Of a stretch of DNA of 63,017 bases, positions 35,517 to 44,558 are shown piece by piece. The notes under the pieces were generated by a model. The model had not been told where the DNA came from and ran no database searches. It was given only the letters and a program-made list of their open reading frames with translations. The stretch is taken from contig PAPB01000005.1 of the NCBI GenBank assembly GCA_002708715.1, positions 101,192 to 164,208 of the forward strand. The letters are read 5' to 3'. The stretch's first letter is position 1; each line of letters opens with the position of its first letter. The position numbers were made by a program, and so were the translations under genes. The DNA comes from Fidelibacterota bacterium (GTDB lineage Bacteria; Fidelibacterota; Marinisomatia; Marinisomatales; UBA1611).

Positions 35517-36799
35517 TTGATATGTCCTAATAGATTCATTGATGCAAATTTTGCTTGATTACCCAATTTCTCTTCAATGCGTAATAACTGATTGTATTTA
35601 CACACTCTATCTGTTCGTGAAGCTGAACCAGTTTTTATTTGTCCCATTCCCATTGCTACGGATAAATCTGCGATAGTTGTATCTTCTGTTTCTCCTGATC
35701 GGTGAGAGATAATAGCACCAAAGTTATTTTTTTGTGCAGTGTGTACAGCAGCAATTGTTTCAGTTACTGTACCAATTTGATTTAATTTTATTAATATTGC
35801 ATTCATGCTGTATTGGTTTATTGCCTGATTTAATCGTTTAATATTTGTAACGGTAAGATCATCCCCAACAATTTGTATTTTATTTCCATATTCTTTTGTG
35901 AATGTTGACCACCCATCCCAATCATTTTCGTCAAGACCATCTTCAATAGAAATGATTGGATATTTTTTTGTTAATGAGCCAAGATAATCGATCATACCGC
36001 GGGAATCTAATTTTTTATTTTCTGAAAATAAATTATAACAATTGTTTTGAAACAATTCACTTGCTGCTACATCTAAAGCAAGATAAATATCTGAACCAGG
36101 TGTTAAACTGGATTTTTCTACAGCCTCTAATATAATTTCTATTGCTTCTTCATTTGATCTTAGATCTGGTGCAAAGCCACCCTCATCCCCAACAGCTGTT
36201 GTCATATTTTTAGATTTTAATACATTTTTAAGATGATGAAAAGTTTCTGCTCCCATTTGTAGCGCTTCTGAAAAAGTGTTTGCGCCAAATGGCATTACCA
36301 TGAACTCTTGAATGTCAACAGAGTTATCTGCGTGACTTCCGCCGTTTAAAATGTTCATCATTGGAACTGGTAGGGTAGTAGAATTAGTATTGCTTAAATA
36401 TTCAAATAAAAACTTATCTGATGTTTTTGCCCCTGCATAAGCTATTGCCATAGAAGTTCCTAAAATCGCGTTTGCACCTAATTTAGATTTGTTTTCTGTA
36501 CCATCTAGATTGATTAAAATATTGTCAGCTTCTTTTTGTTTTGTAACATCAAAATCTTTTAAAGTTGAGGCTATTATAGTGTTTATATTCTTTACAACTT
36601 TTTTTACACCTTTTCCAAAATATCTATTATCATCTTTATCTCTAAGTTCAATAGCTTCATGCTCACCTGTAGAAGCACCTGATGGAACTGAAGCTCGTCC
36701 TAAAATACCAGAATGGGTGGTAACATCAACTTCAATAGTTGGATTTCCCCTTGAGTCTATTATTTCTCTTGCATGTATTTTTTCAATAGTAGTATTCAA
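35513..36799 (-). CDS. eno: Enolase
   Basis: Converts 2-phosphoglycerate to phosphoenolpyruvate in glycolysis. The 428 residues have all family marks: AREIIDSRGNPTIEVDV at the start, SGASTGEHEA loop, AVGDEGGFAP, LALDVAASE with the metal Asp, ISIEDGLDENDWDGW, VGDDLTVTN, the catalytic Lys in ILIKLNQIGTV, and the signature SHRSGETEDTTIAD. Confidence 0.98.
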   Translation of the reverse strand: MNTTIEKIHAREIIDSRGNPTIEVDVTTHSGILGRASVPSGASTGEHEAIELRDKDDNRYFGKGVKKVVKNINTIIASTLKDFDVTKQKEADNILINLDGTENKSKLGANAILGTSMAIAYAGAKTSDKFLFEYLSNTNSTTLPVPMMNILNGGSHADNSVDIQEFMVMPFGANTFSEALQMGAETFHHLKNVLKSKNMTTAVGDEGGFAPDLRSNEEAIEIILEAVEKSSLTPGSDIYLALDVAASELFQNNCYNLFSENKKLDSRGMIDYLGSLTKKYPIISIEDGLDENDWDGWSTFTKEYGNKIQIVGDDLTVTNIKRLNQAINQYSMNAILIKLNQIGTVTETIAAVHTAQKNNFGAIISHRSGETEDTTIADLSVAMGMGQIKTGSASRTDRVCKYNQLLRIEEKLGNQAKFASMNLLGHIK

Positions 36800-36914
36800 T
36801 TTTTTGTCCCTTAAATTTAGTTATCAAATTAAAATCTAGTTTAAACACGATCCAATAACTATAAATTAAACTTTATATAATGAAACAATTGGTAAATTTA
36901 ATAGTATTGAAAAT

Positions 36915-37883
36915 ATGTTAGAAATTTTTCGTTATAAATCATCAGATGAAAATAATTGGGATACTTTTATTCCAATGACAAATAATGGTACACTTTTCCA
37001 TTTAAGATCATTTTTAAATTATCATCCTGAAAATAAATATAATGATCATAGTCTAATGATATTTAAAAAAGGAAAATTATTTTCAGTATTTCCAGCAGCA
37101 GAAAATTTCATTAATGGTCAAAAAATTTTGTTTTCTCATCCTGGGGCTACAGTAGGTTCTTTTGCTTTGCATGAAAATCTTTCTATAGGTGATGCAATAG
37201 ATTTATCACAACAGTTAGTAGAATATGCAAAAAATAATAAATTTAATATTTTAAGAATAGTTCTACCTCCGAATTTATACCAACAAAGATTATCTAATTA
37301 TATGGAATTTGGATTTTTTAAAACTGGGTTTCAATATTTAAAAAGAGAAATAACAAGTATTTTATTTTTAGAAAAATCAATAGAAAGCACATCAAAAAAA
37401 TTTCGACCTTCTCATATGCGAGGAGTAAGAAAAGCAATTAATAAAGGTGTTATTGTGCAAGAATCAAAAGACATCGAATCTTTTTATTATATTTTACAAA
37501 AAAACTTAAAAATAAGACATGGAGCTCAGCCTACACATTCTTTAGATGAACTAAAAAGTCTCTTCAAGATTTTTCCTGAAAAAATTAAATTATTTTCTGC
37601 GTATTTTAATAAACGTATGATTGCAGGAGTTGTCACTTTTCAAATTAATAAAAAGGTTTTGCTCGCTTTTTATATTAGCCATGATGAAGATTATTCTGAA
37701 TTAAGATCAGTTAATGCTTTGTTTTATTATATTTTTCAATGGGCTATAGAATTAAAATTTAATGTATTTGATTTTGGAATTTTTACTATTAACGGAGAAC
37801 CAAATATGGGGTTGGGAAGATTTAAAGAAAACTTTGGAGCAAGTGGTATATTTAGAGATACCATAGAATTAAAATTAGATTAA
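36915..37883 (+). CDS. FemAB/GNAT-like acyltransferase
   Basis: A 322-residue protein resembling the FemAB-type double-GNAT fold used to attach amino acids or acyl groups to cell-surface polymers. The first half has ILFSHPGATVGSFAL, the second HMRGVRKAINKGVIV and KLFSAYFNKRMIAGVVTFQ, then the C-terminal FGIFTINGEPNMGLGRFKENFGA, characteristic of the BioF2-like/FemAB family. It opens the surface-glycan cluster and precedes the flippase gene by 4 bases, so it probably decorates the glycan or its lipid carrier. Confidence 0.75.
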   Translation: MLEIFRYKSSDENNWDTFIPMTNNGTLFHLRSFLNYHPENKYNDHSLMIFKKGKLFSVFPAAENFINGQKILFSHPGATVGSFALHENLSIGDAIDLSQQLVEYAKNNKFNILRIVLPPNLYQQRLSNYMEFGFFKTGFQYLKREITSILFLEKSIESTSKKFRPSHMRGVRKAINKGVIVQESKDIESFYYILQKNLKIRHGAQPTHSLDELKSLFKIFPEKIKLFSAYFNKRMIAGVVTFQINKKVLLAFYISHDEDYSELRSVNALFYYIFQWAIELKFNVFDFGIFTINGEPNMGLGRFKENFGASGIFRDTIELKLD

Positions 37884-37887
37884 AGAA

Positions 37888-39309
37888 ATGTCTATAAAAA
37901 TTTTGGGGAAACAATCCCTTATTTATGGTTTTGGCCATATTGTTACCCGTCTAATAACTTTTTTACTTTTACCTCTTTACACAAATCAATTTAGTCCAGA
38001 TCAATACGGAGTTGTTGCATTATTTTATACTTTTGTACCTTTGCTAAATATTATCATGCGCTATGGTATGGGTGCTGCATTTCTAAAAAATTATGTTCCT
38101 GCTAATACTAAAGATAGATTTGGTATAATGACCAATGTTATTGTTTCATTATTTATTACAGGAATTCCGTTTGTAATGTTATTTTGGTTTTTTCGAGACG
38201 GACTTTCTATTATTTTTTTTAGTGTTCTTGAACCATCATATGTTATTATGATGGGATTAATTATATTTTTAGATACAATTTGGTCTATTCCCATGCTTGC
38301 GTTTAGAGCAGAAAACCGGCCTCGCATTTTCATTGTTATTAGTTTTTTAAATGTAGGCATTACATTGATATGTAATATCGTTTTTATTGTTTTTTTAAAA
38401 AAAGGTATTGCTAGTATTTTTTTGAGTAATCTAATTGCATCTTCTAGTGTTTTTCTTTTAGTTATACCATTTATTATTCAAAGGTTTAAATTTTCATTAT
38501 TATCGATTGACAAATGGAAAACAATTTTTTCTTTTGCATTACCTTTTCTTCCTGCTGGTTTATTTGCTATGGCTATGGAGGTCGCAGATAGATATATTTT
38601 AAATTTATTAACTGATCTTGAAACAGTGGGTATTTATAATGCTGGATATAAGGTTGGTGTATTAATGTTGCTTTTAGTTAATGCATTTAACATGGGTTGG
38701 CAACCTTATTTTTTGGAAAAAAAATTCAATCCGCATAGTTCAATATATGCTAGAATTAATTCTATTGTTTTGGCCGTTCTTGGATTTGTATGGTTAGCTT
38801 TACTTTTTTGGTCAGATGATTTGATCAAAGCTAATATTTTTGGTTTTACATTTTTTGGTCCGAAATTTTTTGATTCTTTATCCATTATTCCTTGGGTAGG
38901 ATTAAGTTATTTTTTTTATGGATTTTATTTATTGCAAACACCAGGTATTTTTTTGAAAAACCGTCCGAGGTATGCAGCATGGACAAGATTATTTGGGGCT
39001 ATCGCAAATATTGGTTTATGTTTTTTACTAATTCCAAAATATGGAGCTATGGGTGCTGCGTATGCAACTTGCATATCTTTTGCCATTATGGCTCTATTGA
39101 TGTATGGTATAAATAGGTATTTAATTTCTATTAAATTAGAATTTATTAACATTTTTATTATTTTAATTTTTTTAATTATTAGTTATTCTCTTTTCATTGT
39201 TTTTAATGATTCATTTATTGTCAATATATCTATAATGTTTTTTTACACTTTTGTTATTTTTTATTTTAGAATTATTAATATAAAAAATTTAAATCAACTC
39301 TTTGTATAA
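37888..39309 (+). CDS. Oligosaccharide-lipid flippase (Wzx-like, MOP superfamily)
   Basis: A 473-residue integral membrane protein with about 12-14 helices. The N-terminus (KILGKQSLIYGFGHIVTRLITFLLLPLYTNQ, read in parts) and the central FALPFLPAGLFAMAMEVADRYILNLL segment follow polysaccharide-type MOP transporters, which flip undecaprenyl-linked units to the periplasm. Neighbouring glycosyltransferases, sulfotransferase and acyltransferase support this role. No ligase or polymerase was recognised nearby. Confidence 0.87.
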   Translation: MSIKILGKQSLIYGFGHIVTRLITFLLLPLYTNQFSPDQYGVVALFYTFVPLLNIIMRYGMGAAFLKNYVPANTKDRFGIMTNVIVSLFITGIPFVMLFWFFRDGLSIIFFSVLEPSYVIMMGLIIFLDTIWSIPMLAFRAENRPRIFIVISFLNVGITLICNIVFIVFLKKGIASIFLSNLIASSSVFLLVIPFIIQRFKFSLLSIDKWKTIFSFALPFLPAGLFAMAMEVADRYILNLLTDLETVGIYNAGYKVGVLMLLLVNAFNMGWQPYFLEKKFNPHSSIYARINSIVLAVLGFVWLALLFWSDDLIKANIFGFTFFGPKFFDSLSIIPWVGLSYFFYGFYLLQTPGIFLKNRPRYAAWTRLFGAIANIGLCFLLIPKYGAMGAAYATCISFAIMALLMYGINRYLISIKLEFINIFIILIFLIISYSLFIVFNDSFIVNISIMFFYTFVIFYFRIINIKNLNQLFV

Positions 39310-39323
39310 TAATTGATATCGTT

Positions 39324-40205
39324 TTGAAACCTAATTTTTTTATAGTTGGAGCCCCAAAGTGTGGTACAACATCTTTACATACATATTTAAAATCACATTC
39401 TAAAGTTTTGATGTCTGATCCTAAAGAGCCGCACTATTTTAGTACAGATATAGATAATGGAGGTATTCGCAATTATAAAAAATATTTAACATGTTTTTCT
39501 TATAAAAAAGGAAACCCCACTGCTGTTGGGGAATCATCTACATTGTATCTTTATTCTAAAATAGCTATAAAAAAAATTTTAAATTATTACCCGGAAGCAA
39601 AATTTATTATCATGTTAAGAAATCCATCTAAAATAGCTCCCTCTTTCCATCAAGTATCGTTAAAAGTATTTGGTGAGACAGAAGTTGATTTTAGTACTGC
39701 TTGGTCTTTACAAGAGAAAAGAAAATTAGGAATGGGGTTGCCAGGTTCTTGTATTGATAAACAATTATTTCTTTATGGTGAAATTGCCAAAATTGGTTTA
39801 CAGGTTGAAAGGTTAATGTCAATCGTACCTCATGATAAAATACATTTTATACTATTTGATGATTTTAAATCTTCAACAAAAAAAGAATATCTTAAAATTC
39901 TTAAATTTTTAAATCTTAAATCTGAAACATTACCAAATTTTAAAAATTATAATGCAACGCAAAAAATTAAAAATCCTATATTAACAAAAATTACTAATCA
40001 GGTTGTATCATTAAAAAAAAACATAGGGATAACTAGAGGTTTTGGATTAGCAAAAAAGATTCATAAAATTAATATTAAGAATAGTCCCCTTCCTAAATTA
40101 TCTTTAGATACAATTTTAAAAATGGATGAATATTTTAAAGAAGATATTAACCTTTTATCAAGATTATTAAATAGAGATTTATCACATTGGAGGATATCTA
40201 AATGA
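39324..40205 (+). CDS. PAPS-dependent sulfotransferase
   Basis: A 293-residue enzyme of the carbohydrate sulfotransferase type. The 5'-phosphosulfate-binding loop GAPKCGTTS is at residues 9-17, with DPKEPHYFS following, and the 3'-phosphate-binding motif IIMLRNPSKIAPSFH near 93-107. It transfers sulfate from PAPS to a sugar hydroxyl. The start is TTG at 39324; no ATG lies upstream of the PAPS loop in frame. The end overlaps the acyltransferase ATG (ATGA). It implies a sulfated surface glycan. Confidence 0.86.
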   Translation: MKPNFFIVGAPKCGTTSLHTYLKSHSKVLMSDPKEPHYFSTDIDNGGIRNYKKYLTCFSYKKGNPTAVGESSTLYLYSKIAIKKILNYYPEAKFIIMLRNPSKIAPSFHQVSLKVFGETEVDFSTAWSLQEKRKLGMGLPGSCIDKQLFLYGEIAKIGLQVERLMSIVPHDKIHFILFDDFKSSTKKEYLKILKFLNLKSETLPNFKNYNATQKIKNPILTKITNQVVSLKKNIGITRGFGLAKKIHKINIKNSPLPKLSLDTILKMDEYFKEDINLLSRLLNRDLSHWRISK

Positions 40206-40720
40206 AAAAAATTAAAAAGATAGGTTTGATTTTCTCTTTGTATTTTTGGAAACAAGTTTATTTTTTGTTTTCATCTTTTATAACAGGAAATATATGGGCG
40301 AAAAATAATTTAGGCGAATATGATAAAAGTACGGATATTCATCCTACTGTAAGATTTGGGACTAACCCTAACAATATATTTTTTAAAAAAAACATATCAG
40401 TTGGTTATGGTACACATATTTACGCTGGGTCAAAATCTAAAATATATATTGGGGAAGACACAATGATTGGTCCCTTTGTATTTATTACAACAGAAGCTTT
40501 TTCAGAGTCAAGGAAAGAACCAGAAAACCCTCATTCAGGACATATCGGTGATATAAATATTGGTAGAAATGTAAGAATTGGGGCTCATTCTGTTTTATTA
40601 CCTGGGGTTATAATTGAAGATGGTTCTTCAATAGGCGCAGGAAGCGTAGTGACAGGTACTGTTTCTGAAAATAGTATTTTTGCTGGTAATCCAGCAAAAT
40701 TTGTAAAATATATAAAATGA
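40202..40720 (+). CDS. Left-handed beta-helix acyltransferase
   Basis: A 172-residue hexapeptide-repeat protein. Repeats of the [LIV]-G-x4 type run from about residue 65 (ISVGYGTHIYAGSKSKIYIG) to 165 (IGAGSVVTG, GNPAKFVKYIK). The active-site loop with the family His falls in NPHSGHIGDINIG. It matches WbbJ/WcaF-like O-acetyltransferases using acetyl-CoA on sugars. An N-terminal hydrophobic stretch (9-28) may tether it to the membrane. Gene overlaps both neighbours by 4 bases. Confidence 0.86.
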   Translation: MKKIKKIGLIFSLYFWKQVYFLFSSFITGNIWAKNNLGEYDKSTDIHPTVRFGTNPNNIFFKKNISVGYGTHIYAGSKSKIYIGEDTMIGPFVFITTEAFSESRKEPENPHSGHIGDINIGRNVRIGAHSVLLPGVIIEDGSSIGAGSVVTGTVSENSIFAGNPAKFVKYIK

Positions 40721-41946
40721 ATGTTAGTCTAAGGAAATTTCCATTTCCTTATCGATGTGCTCTCGCAATTTCGAGTGATATTGATAATGCTTCATCATTA
40801 AATAACTTTGTTGAATTTATGGAGTTTTTAAACACTAAAAGACAAACTAAATATGGATTAGGTTTAGATTTAGAAATAGGCAATAGTTTTTGGTTTTTCA
40901 ATGGGTCTCAATCTTCGCAATTATCATATTTTGAAGGATTAACAACCACTGAAACCAAAATGGCACCTATCATACGATCATATTTAAAGTCTGGTCATAT
41001 AGATAGTCTGCATTCTTGGGGAAACTTTGATCAAGGTGGTTTCAATCGAAGTTATGCAGAAAGATGTATGCAAATTTGTGATAAATATAATTTAAAAATA
41101 CCAGTATGGATAAATCATGGAGTAGGTCTTAATCATCAAAAAATTGGTGATTATCCAGAGATGTATGGAGATGTTCCGAATCATTCTTCTTATCATTCAG
41201 ATATATTAATTAAAATTGGTTGTGAATTTGCTTGGACAGGTAAAACCACTCATATTATTGGTCAAAATGCAAATAAAAACATATCAGTTTTAACAAAGGA
41301 ATTTATTCAATGGATTTTAAAACAAACAAAATATAGAAATATTAAAGACCCTATTTATGATAATGGTAACAATTTATTTAATCCTCTTTTTTTAAGAGAT
41401 GGAAATAAAATATGGGAGTTTACTCGTTATATTAATGCTTGGGGAAATGCAGGGATGTTGGATTTGAATGAGTTTGCTGATCAAATTCAACCTAGGGTAT
41501 TGAAAAGATTGATTTTTAATGAAGGTATTATGATTTTATATACACATTTTAATGAAAACTTATTCAATTCTATTTCTAAAAAATTATATAAAAATTTGAA
41601 ATTATTATGTGATTTTGCTATACAAAATGATATTTTTATTACTACGACTGCAAGATTATTAAAGTTTTGGGAGTTGTCAAATTTTATATCTTATGATATT
41701 CGGAATGTAGGAAAGAAAACCATAATTACACTTAATGATAATTTGCATACTCCATTGGGTATAAAGCCTATAGAGAACATTTATTTACAAGGTTTAACTT
41801 TTTATATTGGTTTATCTGAATCTTATAGTATTGTATTTAAAGGGGAAGAGATTAATACTATTATAAACCCACCTGATGAAACAGGTAAAAAATCTATTAC
41901 AATCCCTTGGAAAAAATTAGATTACCCTAATATAAATATAATATGA
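40717..41946 (+). CDS. Polysaccharide-deacetylase-like barrel protein
   Basis: A 409-residue protein that seems to have the NodB/CE4-like glycoside hydrolase/deacetylase barrel: AISSDIDNASS near residue 18 with the first acidic motif, GHIDSLHSWGNFD near 92-104, PVWINHG, and YTHFNENLF near 280. The classical TFDD and H(S/T)xxH motifs are altered, so activity is uncertain. The C-terminal 90 residues are a beta domain. Its place between acyltransferase and glycosyltransferase genes suggests glycan modification, for example N-deacetylation. Confidence 0.6.
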   Translation: MNVSLRKFPFPYRCALAISSDIDNASSLNNFVEFMEFLNTKRQTKYGLGLDLEIGNSFWFFNGSQSSQLSYFEGLTTTETKMAPIIRSYLKSGHIDSLHSWGNFDQGGFNRSYAERCMQICDKYNLKIPVWINHGVGLNHQKIGDYPEMYGDVPNHSSYHSDILIKIGCEFAWTGKTTHIIGQNANKNISVLTKEFIQWILKQTKYRNIKDPIYDNGNNLFNPLFLRDGNKIWEFTRYINAWGNAGMLDLNEFADQIQPRVLKRLIFNEGIMILYTHFNENLFNSISKKLYKNLKLLCDFAIQNDIFITTTARLLKFWELSNFISYDIRNVGKKTIITLNDNLHTPLGIKPIENIYLQGLTFYIGLSESYSIVFKGEEINTIINPPDETGKKSITIPWKKLDYPNINII

Positions 41947-43031
41947 GAATTTTATATATATCCCCTGAAAACACAGTTGGCACATTAACATTATGGAAAA
42001 AAGAACATGAATCACGAGGCAATGAATGTCGTACATTAACTTTTTTTCAATCCTCGAAAGGTTATAAAGAAGATATCTGTTTAAATCTTCCATTTAATTT
42101 TACTAATTCTAATATGGCTTCAATTAGAAATTTTTTATATCAGTTGTATAGAGGGAAAGAAGGTTATTATAAGGAAAAAGTAGGCTTTCCTCCGATTTGG
42201 ACACCAGAAGGAATTATTGATAAATATTTTCTTAAAATAAAAGATTTTATATGGAAACCATTGATCTTAAAAGCGATTAAAGAATTTAGGTTGTATGATT
42301 TTGATGTGATTCATTTTGAAAGTGGTATGGATTTTTTAAAAAATGAATTTTTTGTTCGCAAGTTAAAAGAAAAGGGGAAAAAAATAATATGTCATTATCA
42401 TGGTGAAGATCTTAGAAGTCGTGGAGTTATGCCATTTATTAATAAGGTTGCAGATCTAAACTTAACAAATGAATTAGATTTATTAAAAAAACATCCTAAT
42501 ATTGAATATCTTTTTCTTCCTTTTGAAACATCTGTATTTTCTGAAAAACAATTAATGAATGACAAAATACGGGTTGCTCATGCTCCTACTAATCGTTTTT
42601 ATAAAGGTTCTGATAAAATAATTAAAATTTGTAAAAAATTAGCACAAGAAGGTAAGATAGATTTTGATTTAATAGAGGGGGTATCTAATAAAATAGCTTT
42701 AGAAAGGAAACAAAAGTCAGATATTTTTATTGATCAAATTGGTGATAAAGGTGGATGGGGATATGGTATGAATTCTATTGAATCATTATCAATGGGTATA
42801 TGTACGCTTACTGAGATGAATGATGCGTATAAATTATTTATTAAGGATCACCCTTTTGTTAATATTAATAATAAGACCATTGAGAAAGTTTTGAGGAATC
42901 TTATATTGAATCGTAAAAAAATAATATCTTATGGTAGTCGTGGTAAAGATTGGGTAAAAAATAATCATGATATTAGTGAAGTAGGTGATAAGTTGTATTT
43001 TTATTATCAATCAATAGGTTTATCTGTTTAA
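41943..43031 (+). CDS. GT-B (family 4-like) glycosyltransferase
   Basis: A 362-residue protein with a Rossmann-like N-terminus (RILYISPENTVGTLTLWKKEH) and a second domain with DIFIDQIGDKGGWGYGMNSIESLSMG, which corresponds to the E-x7-E nucleotide-sugar region of retaining GT4 enzymes. KIICHYHGEDLRSRG near 145 is in the linker between domains. Donor and acceptor unknown. Overlaps the upstream gene by 4 bases (ATGA). Confidence 0.78.
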   Translation: MRILYISPENTVGTLTLWKKEHESRGNECRTLTFFQSSKGYKEDICLNLPFNFTNSNMASIRNFLYQLYRGKEGYYKEKVGFPPIWTPEGIIDKYFLKIKDFIWKPLILKAIKEFRLYDFDVIHFESGMDFLKNEFFVRKLKEKGKKIICHYHGEDLRSRGVMPFINKVADLNLTNELDLLKKHPNIEYLFLPFETSVFSEKQLMNDKIRVAHAPTNRFYKGSDKIIKICKKLAQEGKIDFDLIEGVSNKIALERKQKSDIFIDQIGDKGGWGYGMNSIESLSMGICTLTEMNDAYKLFIKDHPFVNINNKTIEKVLRNLILNRKKIISYGSRGKDWVKNNHDISEVGDKLYFYYQSIGLSV

Positions 43032-43036
43032 TTAAA

Positions 43037-44119
43037 ATGGTTTATAAATCTCAACATTTATTTTGGTCAAGTTTATTAAGTTATATAATCACTCCATATT
43101 ATAAATTTTTTAATTTTTTTCGTAAAAATTTTAATATTAAATCTTTAAAAATTAAAACTATACTGGTAACAGAATACCATCGTATTGGAGACCTTATAAT
43201 TATAGCACCTATTTTAAAATCAATAAAAATTAAATTTCCTGATGCTCAAATAATTTTAATTTGTAATAAATCTTCAGAACAATTAGCTAAGCATTTAAAT
43301 TTAGCAGATAATGTTTTTGGCGTTGATGTACCATGGACTAATTGGGATTGGTCTCTACTTAAATGGATTAAGACGAGGAGTTTAGCAAGAAGTTTTAGAA
43401 CCTTTGATATTGATATTGCAATTGATTTTAAGGGAGACATACGAAATTCGTGGTTTTTATGGAATACTAAGCCAAAAATTAGTTTTGGATATTCTACAAC
43501 AGGCGGTGAGTTTTTTTTTACTCATCCAAAATTAATGAACCAAAATCTTCATCAGTTTTTACGAGCTCAAGAACTTATACGGGAGCTTGGGTGTGTAAAT
43601 TTTGATAAATCAAACTTTTTAATTAAATATAAAAAAGAAGGTTCAATTGTTTTACATCCTGGGACATCAAATATTCAAAGATCTTGGCTTGATAAATATT
43701 GGATAGAATTAATACGGATGTTATATCCAAAAAATAAAATAAGTATAGTAAAATGTGATCAATCAAAAATTTTAATTCAACAATTAAAAAATCTTGATTT
43801 ATGTGTAGATGTTTTTGAAGGTGATTTAATTCAATTAATGGAATGGTTAAGCCTTCAAAAATGTCTTATAGCTCCTGATTCTATGGCAGGCCATTTAGCA
43901 AGTTACATTGGGATCCCAACAATATCATTATTTGGCTCTCAAAATCCTAATTTAGTAAAACCTTATAATAATTTAGCAAAAGTAGTGACCCCTGACAAAT
44001 CATGTGTGCATATTCGAGATCATTGGCGTTTGTGTAGTTTTTGTATGGCTTCTATTTCACCAAAAAAAGTATTTAAAAATTTAATAAATCATATTTCTCA
44101 TATAGAAAGTAATTTGTAA
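43037..44119 (+). CDS. Family 9 (heptosyltransferase-like) glycosyltransferase
   Basis: A 360-residue GT9 enzyme: EYHRIGDLIIIAPILKSIK near residue 48, IDFKGDIRNSW, VLHPGTSNIQRSW near 205, and the donor-site signature APDSMAGHLASYIGIPTISLFG near 280, with a C-terminal CSFC pair. GT9 enzymes add heptose or related sugars to LPS core or similar glycans. It is the last gene of the surface-glycan cluster; the following 165 bases hold the promoter region of the twin small proteins. Confidence 0.88.
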   Translation: MVYKSQHLFWSSLLSYIITPYYKFFNFFRKNFNIKSLKIKTILVTEYHRIGDLIIIAPILKSIKIKFPDAQIILICNKSSEQLAKHLNLADNVFGVDVPWTNWDWSLLKWIKTRSLARSFRTFDIDIAIDFKGDIRNSWFLWNTKPKISFGYSTTGGEFFFTHPKLMNQNLHQFLRAQELIRELGCVNFDKSNFLIKYKKEGSIVLHPGTSNIQRSWLDKYWIELIRMLYPKNKISIVKCDQSKILIQQLKNLDLCVDVFEGDLIQLMEWLSLQKCLIAPDSMAGHLASYIGIPTISLFGSQNPNLVKPYNNLAKVVTPDKSCVHIRDHWRLCSFCMASISPKKVFKNLINHISHIESNL

Positions 44120-44158
44120 ATATAAATATTGTCCATTACCACATTTGTAGTAAATTCT

Positions 44159-44177
44159 GTTAATGAAAATGATTAAC
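44159..44177. promoter_or_regulatory. Fur-box-like inverted repeat
   Basis: The 19-mer GTTAATGAAAATGATTAAC is an imperfect palindrome (7 of 9 pairs) and matches the enterobacterial Fur consensus GATAATGATAATCATTATC at 15 of 19 positions. It lies about 110 bases upstream of the first small membrane protein gene, next to a possible -10 box TAAAAT (44181-44186). AT richness raises the chance of random matches. Confidence 0.4.
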
Positions 44178-44224
44178 GATTAAAATCACTACATAGACTT
44201 GTTCGTTAATTAGATCGTACGCAA

Positions 44225-44255
44225 TTGAGATTACAACGCTAGGTTGTAATCTTAA
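44225..44255 (+). promoter_or_regulatory. Leader hairpin of the small membrane protein operon
   Basis: A 13-pair stem (one G-U pair) with loop GCTAG, arms 44225-44237 and 44243-44255. No T-tract follows, so it is not a terminator. It ends 16 bases before the perfect Shine-Dalgarno AAGGAGGT (44271-44278). A role in mRNA stability or as a regulatory structure is likely. Confidence 0.6.
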
Positions 44256-44284
44256 CCAAGAAACCAAACCAAGGAGGTATTGGC

Positions 44285-44494
44285 ATGGCTGATGTAACTT
44301 CAACAGTTCAAAACGCTGCGTCTGGCGTTGTTGGTGTGATAAAAGCACTAATAGTATTATTTGTTTTTGTAAATATTATTTATTCTACGGGTTTTGATCC
44401 TATCGGCGGTATTGTAGACCTTGTGAATACATTTTTAGATGGTGGATTTGCAGGCTTACTTGCTTTACTGGTTTTTCTCTCGTTTCTTGCATAA
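44285..44494 (+). CDS. Small membrane protein A (DxGFAG family)
   Basis: A 69-residue protein with an amphipathic N-terminus (1-16), a hydrophobic helix (18-36), a glycine-rich link (GFDPIGGIVDLV), and a second hydrophobic segment starting at the motif DGGFAGLLALL. It is a clear paralogue of the next gene, which ends DAGFAGILSLA. The perfect AAGGAGGT site, stable leader hairpin and downstream GC-rich terminator suggest strong expression, unusual for this SD-poor genome. I recognise no family; a holin-like, pore or scaffold role is possible, none shown. Confidence 0.75.
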   Translation: MADVTSTVQNAASGVVGVIKALIVLFVFVNIIYSTGFDPIGGIVDLVNTFLDGGFAGLLALLVFLSFLA

Positions 44495-44514
44495 TCACAT
44501 AGGATAAGATGATA

Positions 44515-44531
44515 AGATTGTTTAACAATCT
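44515..44531 (+). promoter_or_regulatory. Intercistronic hairpin between the small protein genes
   Basis: AGATTGT pairs with ACAATCT around a TTA loop, followed by TTTT after a short gap. It may attenuate or serve as a processing site between the two small genes. A second mini-stem, CCTG/CAGG with an AAAA loop (44539-44550), covers the first three bases of the AGGAGG site of the next gene. Confidence 0.4.
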
Positions 44532-44558
44532 ATCTTTTCCTGAAAACAGGAGGAAACT

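Noticed and set aside
44160-44348. Antisense 62-residue frame across the small protein leader
   Set aside because: It is the reverse of the promoter, hairpin and ribosome binding site region and shows no coding character.
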